Assembly (NCBI RefSeq): GCF_001625305.1
Contig: NW_017804032.1
Span: 2,313,036-2,377,035 of the forward strand
Direction: 5' to 3'
Length of the DNA: 64,000 bases
DNA from: Branchiostoma belcheri
Taxonomy: Eukaryota > Chordata > Leptocardii > Amphioxiformes > Branchiostomatidae
Shown here: positions 13,976 through 23,800 of the stretch, one piece after another
Layout of the letters: every line of letters starts with the position of its first letter
How positions within the stretch are numbered: the first letter of the stretch is position 1
Notes under the pieces: model-generated
Databases searched by the model: none
Told to the model about the DNA's origin: nothing
The model's input: the letters and a program-made list of their open reading frames with translations, nothing else
Translations under genes and position numbers: made by a program

Positions 13976-16932
13976 TCCCTCTCTCACACATTTGTCAGTT
14001 TTGTGACTAAAATATTTTCCAGGTAAAGAATATCTCGTTAAAACTGAGATAAAAAATCCAGATGGGATTGCAGTAGACTGGGTCGCCAGGAACCTATACT
14101 GGACTGACACGGGCACCAAAAGAATAGAAGTTACCAGACTGAATGGAACGTCGCGGAAAGTCCTGATAGACCAGAACCTCGGAGAACCACGAGCCATTGT
14201 TCTGGACCCTTCAGAAGGGTGAGTTGACGACCAAACTGCTTGTAGTTGTTTCACGTCCCCTTTGCAGTTTCGTATTTTTAAATTTTCGATCTATTTCTAT
14301 TTCTCTTTCATAAGATAGCGTTTGATCTATCAGATTTCTAGTCTTCGTGACTGTATGGTGTAGAGTTACGTGCTGGCATTGGATATTATTGCGCACCATA
14401 TTCTTGTTTGTCTATCGCCCTGGGCAGCCAGTTTGTCGATATATAACATCTAATGTTTTTAATGTCTTTCATCCCCAAAACAAATGTGGTTCAGATACAT
14501 GTACTGGACAGACTGGGGCGAAGAACCTAAAATCGAGAGGGCGGGGCTGGACGGCAGCAGTCGCCGTGTTCTGGTCCAGACATCTCTGGGCTGGCCTAAC
14601 GGGCTGGCCATCGACTACACGGCCAGGAAGATATACTGGGCCGATGCGAAAACCAACAAAATCGAGTACGCCAACTTGGACGGGACAGACCGCAGAGTTC
14701 TGTTGGATAAAAACCTACCGCACATCTTTGGCTTCAGCCTGTTGGGTATGTACGTAAGAAATCACAAGCAACAGCCACACACCTACTCTATGTCCTTTGT
14801 CGTTCATACATACATAAATCTACACGTACAAAGCTATCCAATTGGATGAGTAACACTCTCCTTGTGTATCTCATTACCTAGATGTCTAACCTTCAGCGAC
14901 GCATGTATTTTCTATGACTTAAGCTTACGTTTTCTCTCCCAAAAGCACTGAACATGTAGTTAGCCTAGTAGGTTTGTGATAACAATAGCAATATGTTTAT
15001 GATATCAATGGCAATATGTTTATGATATCAATGGTAATATGTTTCTGATATTAATGGCAATATGTTTATGATATTAATGGTAATTTGTTTATGATATCAA
15101 CGTAGTATGTTTCTGATATCAATGGCAATATATCTATGATATCAATGGCAATATGTTTCTGATATCAATGGCAATATATCTATGATATCAATGGCAATTT
15201 GTTTCTGATATCAATGGCAATATATCTATGATATCAATGGCAATATGTTATAGGTGATTACGTCTACTGGACGGACTGGCAGAGACGCAGCATAGAGCGC
15301 GTACACAAGACCACAGGAAAGGACCGACAGGTTATATTGGATCAGCTTCCCGATCTCATGGGACTGAAGGCAGTGAACGTGCAGAGAACGGAAGGTAGAA
15401 TAATTCATAAAAAGGGTTATTGTATTTTATAATTCCATGATATTACAAAAGGAAATAGCCTTCCCTCTGGACCTTAGCATGTCTTGAAATGTCTTACATG
15501 ACGTAAGCCCCTTTGCCTTTGCCTCACTAATGATACAATGCCCCAAAAAGATTTGCCCAAGCAACTAGATATTAGCCTGGGTATCATCCTGGTTAGTTTA
15601 CGTCCGCTCCTACAGTCGCTCCCACCAACCAGGAGCGACTGTGGGAGCGGACGTAAACTAACCAGGATGGTACCCAGGCTAACTAGATATGATTTTGGAA
15701 ACGATCATACGCTTCAGGTAAAATATCCACTACCTTTCGTCAGCGACACTGGATTAGTTACAAAAGATACTACCTGAAACGCCTGACGGTTCTAAAATCA
15801 TATCCAGTTGCTTGGTAACTTTTTTGGCGTATCTTATTACCTGGATTGTCTAACCTTCACCGACGTAGTTTTATCATTTTTGGACTTACCCTTATGACCC
15901 GTACAGAATCAGGACATACGCGGAGGGATTCGGTAATGTCATAATATCAAAGCTAGACCTGGGTTTGTGTGGCGTAACCGCAGAGCATTCGGTACAGAAC
16001 CAAGAGGTCCTGGGTTCGAATCCTGCCAAGTCGTCACCAATCTTGTGCCCTTGGGAAAGACACTTTACACGACTTTCATTACTTCACTCAAGTGAGTACA
16101 AGTATAAGTATGCCAGAATGCATTAATGGTTATTATAATGACCGTGGGCATTAAGAGAAAAAACTGTACCTCCTCCCTCAGGCTGGAACCCGTGTGTTGA
16201 TGAGAACGGCGGCTGTGAACACCTGTGTCTGTACGGGCCCGGCGGCGTGTCCTGCGGCTGTCCCACCGGCATGGACCTGCGCGCAGACGGGCGAACCTGT
16301 GCTGGTACCGAGCGACCACCCGAGCCGACCGGCAGCGAGAGAACGACCAGTCAGACCGGGCTGTGGACCCAACAGACGGAGAAAACCACTGTTAGCACTA
16401 CTGTTGTTAAAGGTAGGATAGGTTACTGTCTCCAAACGATGAAATGTGTGGCGTCGTGTGGCGTAACGACAGAGCGTTCGGCTAGGACCCAAGATGTCCC
16501 GAGTTCGAATCCTGCCATGTCACCGATCCTGTGCCCTTGGGATAGGCCCTTTTTCACGGATTTCCTCACCTTACTCAGGTGCAGATTAGTATGTTTGTTG
16601 CCTGTTCATGTGTTTTTGGTGGCATGAAAATAAGTTGAAAACTTGAGTGTGCCGTCACCATGTTTTGTAATAAATGTTGGAACAGAAAAAAGTTGAAAGA
16701 TACACAGGTACCCCGTTTGTAGCAGGTCCAGAAATAGTCATTGAATGAATACGTGTGTGTGTTTGTGTGTGTATAGCATTTGTCGAAGTTACTATTTTAA
16801 TATTTGCAGATCCCCGAACCTGTGCCCCTGACCAGTTCACGTGTAGAACTGGTCATGTGGACTGTATTCCCCTGAAATGGAAATGTGATGGTCTTTCGGA
16901 GTGCGATGATGGCAGCGACGAGGAAGACTGTC
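7998..16932 (+). CDS. Mosaic gene 2: FGFR-like Ig, two LRP5/6-like YWTD propeller-EGF units, LDLa (3' end unresolved)
   Basis: Exons: 7998-8052, 8687-8874, 9484-9607, 10746-10949, 11351-11558, 11802-12052, 12418-12558, 12882-13016, 13453-13653, 14023-14218, 14495-14745, 15254-15394, 16182-16412, 16810-16932 (816 complete codons, frame continuous). A signal peptide is followed by an I-set Ig (about residues 19-122; [17 protein letters not shown] and [13 protein letters not shown], like FGFR D2). Propeller 1 (123-390) has the blade motifs LYWSD, LYWVD, MYWTD, IYWGD and VYWTD, then an EGF domain (391-435; NGGCSHLC). Propeller 2 (436-698) and a second EGF with a Ser/Thr-rich tail (699-775) follow, then an LDLa repeat (776-816) ending [10 protein letters not shown]. 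The propeller-EGF pair reads like LRP5/6, the Wnt co-receptor. No membrane segment is seen. The last exon ends in phase 1 at a GTAAGT donor; unspliced, a stop follows at 16995-16997. It either has an unseen last exon or splices into gene 3. Confidence 0.8.
8931..9327. mobile_element. Non-autonomous inverted-repeat transposon, copy 1 (397 bp)
   Basis: Ends are inverted: GACCACAGCAAGTAATT at the left and the reverse complement of GTCACAGCAAGTAAATT at the right, with CTAA directly repeated outside both ends (8927-8930, 9328-9331). The same element lies inverted at 51155-51641. It sits in the intron that splits the gene 2 Ig domain. It has no transposase. Confidence 0.7.
12168..12202. repeat. (ATCA)n microsatellite
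   Basis: About nine copies of a 4-base unit in a gene 2 intron. Confidence 0.9.
12593..12673. mobile_element. Short MITE with TAGCCTGG ends
   Basis: Begins TAGCCTGGAG and ends CTCCAGGCTA (perfect 10-base inverted ends), 81 bp, in a gene 2 intron. The flanks TTCATTTG and TTCACTCG may be a decayed 8-bp target duplication. Confidence 0.6.
13293..13395. mobile_element. Palindromic MITE, TAGYCTGGGTACCATC family, copy 1
   Basis: Arms of about 40 bases fold back on each other (tagtctgggtaccatcccgg against ccaggatggtacccaggcta). It is flanked by ACGTTTCT on both sides (13284-13291, 13396-13403), an 8-9 bp target duplication. It lies in the intron between EGF1 and propeller 2 of gene 2. Confidence 0.8.
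13941..13973. repeat. (CT)n microsatellite
   Basis: Dinucleotide run about 50 bases before the acceptor at 14022; it may serve as part of that intron's polypyrimidine region. Confidence 0.9.
14990..15250. repeat. 23-bp minisatellite abutting a splice acceptor
   Basis: About eleven copies of a unit like atatgtttctgatatcaatggca; some units have ATATATCTATGATATC instead. The array runs directly into the acceptor of the exon at 15254, so the branch point and 3' end of this intron must lie inside or at the edge of the array. Confidence 0.9.
15558..15814. mobile_element. Larger foldback element hosting a nested MITE
   Basis: Outer arms: aagcaactagatat at the left, continuing after the nested insert as gattttggaaacgatcatacg. 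The opposite arm is the inverse (cgtcaggcg..ttctaaaatcatatccagttgctt). Without the nested 109-bp element and one target copy it is about 140 bp and nearly palindromic. It lies in the intron before EGF2 of gene 2. Confidence 0.7.
15573..15681. mobile_element. Palindromic MITE, TAGCCTGGGTAYCATC family, copy 2, with a perfect 9-bp target duplication
   Basis: The arms pair almost throughout its 109 bp. ACTAGATAT is repeated exactly at both sides (15564-15572, 15682-15690). The same family lies at 13293-13395. It is inserted inside the foldback element at 15558-15814, so it is the younger insertion. Confidence 0.85.
15965..16130 (+). mobile_element. tRNA-derived SINE, copy 1
   Basis: A tRNA-like head (GGCGTAACCGCAGAGC) with a perfect B box GTTCGAATCC (16014-16023). 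A body shared with two other copies follows: gtgcccttgggaaagacact, then cactcaagtg. Borders are approximate. Confidence 0.65.
16447..16600 (+). mobile_element. tRNA-derived SINE, copy 2
   Basis: Same head (GGCGTAACGACAGAGCG), B box GTTCGAATCC (16503-16512) and body (gtgcccttgggata, cactCAGGTG-like end) as the copy about 480 bases upstream. It starts just after the EGF2 exon donor. Confidence 0.65.
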
Positions 16933-17050
16933 GTAAGTTTTGTATAGAACAAAATATCATATTGTCTCTATGTCATCTGTTTATATTCATATGTTAAGTG
17001 TCTGTACTACATCTGTGTGTCTACATCCATATTCAACGCACATAGACACA

Positions 17051-17052
<2 letters not shown>

Positions 17053-17144
<92 letters not shown>

Positions 17145-17166
17145 AACACACACAAACACACACACC
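17053..17166. repeat. (CA)n microsatellite
   Basis: Over 100 bases of CA dinucleotides about 120 bases after the LDLa exon. Confidence 0.97.
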
Positions 17167-17200
17167 TCTAACGTATAACACTAACAGCATCCAAAATCCC

Positions 17201-17648
17201 AAACTAACAAACCCCACGCTAGCCTCACTCCTCTTACCGAGACATAGACCAGATGGCTGAGTTTGGCGTCTGAGGTTTTAGCATAGGCCTATGTGCTTAT
17301 TTCCAGCAGTCACTGTTGTTAATAGCCTGGACGATAGACTGTTATTTTTCAGGGTATTTCAGTAGTTTTGAAGCAGTCACCGTTCTTCATAGCCTGGATG
17401 CCAAACTGTTTACAGTCGCAACACAGGCTGGCACCAGGCCCGCTTTGCGGGCGATGTCAAACTTTTATTGGGGACATGTTGAGCGTGTAGCCGAGGGGCT
17501 CAGGCCTCTGTAGTCCCTGGAAACAGTCTGACATCCAGGCTATGAAGAACGGTGACTGCTCCAACTACTGTAAACATCTAATGGAAATATCAGCCATCTG
17601 GTCTTTGTCCTAGTATTAGAGGAGTGGGGTTAGCGTGGGGTTAGTTTA
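17201..17648. mobile_element. 448-bp foldback (nested inverted-repeat) element
   Basis: The outer arms pair: 17201-17260 (aaactaac..accccacgctag, then gaccagatggctga) against 17590-17648 (tcagccatctggtct, then tagcgtggggttagtttac). Inner arms also pair: 17360-17400 (cagtagtt, cagtcaccgttcttcatagc) against 17532-17570. A partial extra copy of the inner arm lies at 17306-17355. It fills most of the space between the gene 2 LDLa exon and the gene 3 signal-peptide exon. Confidence 0.75.
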
Positions 17649-17849
17649 CACAAGGAGGTTTAAAAATAAGATTTACATACACGACACTGGACTGGATGGG
17701 CCGATTATCAGATAAGGGACCACCAGGGTACAAGTTGCTAAGTACGGACAGACTGTCTAGCGTTTAATGATAAACTCAGGACTTTTACTGCACAAAGGAG
17801 ACACATTTGGAACTTTCCTCCTACGTATTGTTGGAAGGACGACGTTACA

Positions 17850-20800
17850 ATGAGGACGTTGGTGTTTGTAGTGCTTCTGCTTGTATCAGCGGCCGGGGCA
17901 TCTGGTAAGCGTTCATAGATCAATCCGTTGTAGCACAGAATACGCCTTTTGTAGAGCGTAGAGCGTAGAGCGTAATCGGCCGTTTTAGTTCTACGTAGAG
18001 CGTACACTCTAATTCAACGTAGAGCTTATTTGTAGCATTTTGCGTAGAGCGTAATTCGCGTTTTAATTCTACATACGTTGTAGCCAATTTATCGTATAGC
18101 GTAATCGCTATTGTAGCGTAACTCTCAAAGTTTAGCGTAGAGCGTTGTCGGGACCCCACCCCCCACCCCCCACCCATGCAGGCCCTCGTTACCTACACCA
18201 GCATCGATAGCGACGGTAAGGATACTGAGAGTTGAAATGAGGAAAACTCCAGACATACACACGCTCGTCCCCAGCGCCCGTGGAGAAGCCGTAGGTTATA
18301 GATCGTGGCTTAGCCCAGGCTATGGAAAATAAACTTTCTTTAATGCAAATCTGTCGTTTTTGTTTTCTTTGCGCTTTCTAAAGAGTTATGATAACCTACT
18401 CTACTCTGGCGGTATTGTCGTGCGCGCTCGCTAGTACGTAACGTTACACGGCGGCCATCTGAATACATGTACACTGCATTCTTTCTACTATCGGGACCTA
18501 AAACAAGACGCAAGATTCCTATTTTGGGGTATAAAATGCTGTCACAATGGTAATATATACCAAATGAAACGGACCTTTACAAAGTACCTCATTTGGTGAC
18601 GCTATGAGGGTGTACCGTTATCCCTCTACATTTGCCCAGAAGGGAGTTAGTCGCGGAAGGAACTTAGCCACGGAGGGAGTTTTGGCATTCTCCACGCCCG
18701 CGCTACAAACTCTCGTCCCCAGGACAGTTCACTCTGCTACCCAGCATGCTTTGCGCAAAATGCGTTCTCGGCCCCAGGACACAAATACACGCTAATGCTT
18801 CCGCACTGTGTTGCTCTGGGGACCCCGCCGCGCGCCCAGATGTGGATAGCTAGCGGACGCTGCGGAGGAGCGTGAGACATACATGTGTACAGGGAAACGT
18901 GACTATGCTGTTAATACACATAGTTTGAAACGGTTGTTGCTTTTTTACAGACTGATGTTGATTAGAAATATTACTGAAAGGCATATTCAAGATTATAACC
19001 CTTCTGTGCACGTCTTTTGATATATGATTGTTTTTGATTAGATGTGTGGAATTTTTAACAAAGACACGACGGTATATCCCTCAATCAAAGTTGCACCCAC
19101 ATTTTTATACACTGCACGTACTGCACGAAGTCAACCTATGACTCAAGAAGTGGGCCAACTTACTGCCAAACATGTTGCAGAAAGGCCAAATCACAACGCC
19201 CGATAGTCACTGCACGAAAGGTTGCCAGTAAAAAGTCGGGTGATGTTTACGTTAAAAACATAAACATGTTTGACGCTTAGTTTGCCCATTTCTTGAGTCA
19301 TCTGTTAACTGAATTGTGATCGTGTATTGCTGTAATGAATTGGCTGAACATGAAATAACTTCATAAAAAAATAAATAAAAACATGTTTGTGGTGCGACAG
19401 CATTTGCTTAGTACTCAATTATCGTGTATTTTTTTTTCTACTTCGTTAGTTCCTTTTGGCGCTCCAGCGTGGCAGAACCCGCGACACGACTCCCGCATCT
19501 CGGCTTTTGTCGGGGAGCCGGTCCGACTGCGCTGCCCTGTCACAGGCAACCCCCGTCCGACCATCACATGGCTGAAGAACTTCCAAGAGATTCAAGAAGC
19601 TGACAGAACACAAGGCTTAAGGGTATGAGCAAGGCATCTGTAATTTTTATGTTAAAGAAGTATATGAGACTGTAGATCATTTAAAGACATTTTCAAAGAG
19701 TTTCATCAGATATTTTGAAGTTTCTTCGTCTGAATCTGATTCAGTCGTTTCATCCTATCATGTCTAGCCAGCTTTGTATATGTGAACCAACGACCTCGGC
19801 GTATCGGCATAGGTTCATCTGTGCTTCTCGTTGCGTGACAGCTGGTGAGGCATTCTCAGCCAATCACATCGCCGCCTACGACCACGAGACAATGTGATTG
19901 GCTGGTAACTCTCCCTACAACAACAGAAAGGGGCAGCTGATTGGCTGACTGTTGACCAATGAAAACGCAGCACGGATCCCACGATACCGCGCCAGGGTCG
20001 TTGCCTCACGAATACACGTCAGGCCTGGCATAAGAAAACGGGTCCTTTCGGATAGATCAGACTAAATCATGAGCTCTGTCTAGGACGGCTTTACTCGACA
20101 CGTGTCTTTGCCCTCGCAGATCATTGACAAGCGCTGGACCCTTGTAATCGACGCCGCCACATCAGCAGATGAAGGCTCGTACACCTGTAGGGTCGTGAAC
20201 AGTTACGGCAGCCTCGCTCGCTCCTTCGACTTGTTTGTCAAAGGTAAATATTATCAGCAATGGAGTCCAGACTGTGACATACTAACCATAGTTATTACAT
20301 CGTATATGCATAGGGTTTCGTTGATACTCTGTGTCATCCCCGGTCCTGTAGTCTATTATGTATATAGTATGTGTATATAATCTGTACTTGAGCTAATATC
20401 CATATGATTTCGATAGATTAACTTAGATCTTATAGCCTGTCAAATGGTAAGTAATAATGCAGCCATTTCAGTGATGTAGGCACGTTACAAAAATTCCCTT
20501 GACACGCACTTAAGAATTAACGGCAAAGGCGAATGCAAGAAGCACCATAATGAGGTATTCTTTGATTATTAGTAGTAGCTGGTGTACGTGTTACGCCGAA
20601 GGGCGGTTATACCAGCTATGCCCATACAGATACAGATACAGTATAAGAAGTTGTGTTTTTGTTATGATAACAGAACGACTAGACACTCGGCCCATATTGG
20701 ACTCCGGGATGCCGGAGAATGTGACAGCGGCGGTGGGGAGTACTGTGGAGTTTCGGTGTAAGGTGCTCAGTACAGGCGCCGCCGCGTCACACATGCGGTG

Positions 20801-23800
20801 GCTCAAACATAACCTAGTGAACGGTGCCTACGTCAGTGAACCACGCACCACGGAGTTAAAGGTATGCCCCCCTCCCCCCTGCAGTAAAACAGACTAACAC
20901 ATAGACAAACAACATATATTAGAAGATGAAAATACTAATAATACGTGACAACGGTATGTGATGGACCAAATTACAGTTTAAGACATTCGCCTAATCTCAA
21001 AGCAGATAGGAGGAAAATCCTTACGTTGTCCTAGCTCACGATTTTGCCTTCTTACATCTGCTTTGATATTAAAATGTGCATTTAGCACGATTACAGATTG
21101 TCACCAACAGGCACCATGTACTCTACATACCGACTTAGTTGTGTTGTTTTGATATCCTCATCATACAGACATCGGAGACCACCACATTGGAAGACATGGA
21201 GAAGCTTGTGCTGAGGGACATTACAGAGGAGGATGCGGGACAGTACACCTGCATGGCGGCGAGCGCGGCTGGCTTTTCCTATCAACACACATGGCTCACG
21301 GTCACACCTAAACCAGGTCTGCATAGTACATCCACGTCTATATACTTGTTTAACATCCATCTTCTTCATCAGGGCAATTATGACTGGTTCACTGTGTACT
21401 GAATGTAGGTAGCTGAACATGTTAACAGTAGCCGACCCGGCCGAACACCAGCTGACCAAGCCGAACTTGCTCCCGACCTACTCTTAACTAGGGAGAGTTC
21501 GGCATGTGTTCGGGAGGCCATGTTCGGATATGTAAGTTTATTCCCCCATACTTTATCCTTTGTGACGTTATAAGGCCTATTCCATGTTTATCCTTTCAGA
21601 TCCATGTGAACCAATCACCATACCGCTGTGTAAAGATAATTTGGACTACAACACCACTGTCTTCCCAAATAATCTTGGTCATGTCAGACAACAAGCCGCT
21701 GGACTTGAGGTTCACCAGTTCTTTCCACTGATAAAAGTCCAGTGTTCCCCATACCTCAAGAAGTTCCTGTGCGCCATGTACGCGCCACCTTGCGACTCGA
21801 GATGGAACTTCAAACCCCCGCGCCCTTGCAGGAGCCTGTGCCGAGAGGCTAGGTCTGGCTGCGAGGCTTTGATGAACAAATTTGGATTCCAATGGCCGAC
21901 GTCGCTGGAGTGCGACTCACTTCCGACAGAAGACGAGGAGGTCTGCTTTGGATCCACCACTCCTCCTACCCCTACCCCTACCCCTGCCCCTACCCCCACT
22001 CCTGCTACCGACCGGCCGCGGCCTACTCCTTTTGATCCTCCTTCTTCACATCCGTCTCCATCCTTTGTTCTTGTAAACCTCCTGGAGATCGAGGAGTACT
22101 ACAAGACGGACCGACCAGACGTGGGACAAACCTCCGTCAGGATAGGACTAACACCCCGGGCAACCTTGAGACCTGTATGTAAAATTTACCTTTAAATCTC
22201 AACATATCAAGTCGTCATAATAACCATGTACACTACATCTAACACTAGATTTTTTTTTGCATTTCATGTCAGTATACGGGACTGTTTCACACATACTACA
22301 AGCTGTTATTTTGAGAAGAAAATCATCGAGAGATTTCCATTACATATTTTGATGATCGATGATTCACGCGTATCTCATGTTTCATTTTGCAGAACGAAGA
22401 AAATGCGAGTCTTTTTACCCTTCATACCTGGATCCGTATGGTAGGTTTGATTCCTTTACTTATTTTTACTTTTATAATCGAACATCATCGCACAGCGATT
22501 TTAAGAAATTGTAAGTGATATCATCACATCAGGATTAGATTCACCATGAGCACGTATTTTATCATTCATTAGCTACCTTATGTGTAAACTTTATATATAC
22601 CTCCGCCCAAGAGGCTTTGCCAAAAACACGATGAAATAAAGTGCACGTATTTTAGACTTGCACAACATTTTAACAAATTATGTAACAGCAGTCTATATAA
22701 AAGTTTGGGTAAATGTACATGTAAAATTCTACCATGATACAGGAATGGACTGATCAGAGGCTGAAATTTGAGAAATGGGGACACAAGAGGCTGGACGTAG
22801 CGGTGAAGAGGCTGTGGACGCCTGACATCTACCTGATATCAGGGTGAGAGGACAGTTTTAGTTGGCGTTCTAATATTGTACAGCTGCTCGACACATGTGC
22901 AAAGTCCTTTCATTTTGTATTAGATTTGTCATCTGATCGATGACATACATCCCCACTTTATCATTACGTAGATAAGGTTATAGGGGAGATAATCTCCTTG
23001 CGTAGATTTGAAATTGGGCAACTTTTTGGTAACTTTTTGGGTAAGGCGAACGTCCTGATGACAAGATCGCCTGCGTCTTTGCCAAACAGTCGTCATATTT
23101 CAGTAAGGGAGATTGTATCCGTTTTTGTTTTGCAGTGTTAAGGCAGAGGAGATGCCGTTGCCCCTGACAACAGAAGCGTCCATCTTTAGTGACGGAACCG
23201 TGCGGTATGTCGTCCCCTGGACCTTCACTGTGCCCTGTAGGAAACGGTCAGACTCGGACTGGGACTGTCAGGTGGTGTTCCAGTCGTGGAACAAGGTAAG
23301 AAGAATACTGGATCATGTCAAAGGTGTACAGGTAGAGAACAGACTAATATTCAGGACTCATTGAAGACCTTACTATATGATAATGAACATTCTTCTGAAA
23401 AACTCACACCTACCTATAGCATAGCAGGCTAAGCTACTGCGTACAGGAAGCGATTGGACAATTGAAATAAAGATAGTTAAACCTAGAAATCTGTGTCTTC
23501 CTCCGTCCCGTCATGCCTCCGCCAAGACCACGTGTCCAGAGATTATGAGTCTCAAAGAAATCCCAAGGTGTATGGTAGAAAATTTGGCGAGCCTGACTCT
23601 TTGAGGTCTTGAAGACTGAAGTCTTAGAGATGTTTTTCATTTTTTTTTTCAACTTTTTTTTATACTCCAACAATTAATGACCAAATATGGCGACGGCACA
23701 CTCAAGTTATATCAACTTATTTTATACCGCCACCAACACAGAGTACAAACACAAGACAGGACAATACTCATTCTCACTTGAGTTAAGTGAGAAAAGTCGT

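Noticed and set aside
15968..16030. Possible functional tRNA gene
   Set aside because: It has a B box, but it is one of three related copies with a shared non-tRNA body, so a SINE explains it better.
16933..16997. Read-through end of gene 2 (stop at 16995-16997) with a hydrophobic tail
   Set aside because: A strong GTAAGT donor follows the LDLa exon and the tail is weakly hydrophobic and Cys/His-containing; I leave the 3' end open rather than accept it.
17291..17355. Possible last exon of gene 2 after the acceptor-like tatttccag
   Set aside because: The sequence belongs to the foldback element's inner repeat and gives only about 20 meaningless codons before a stop.
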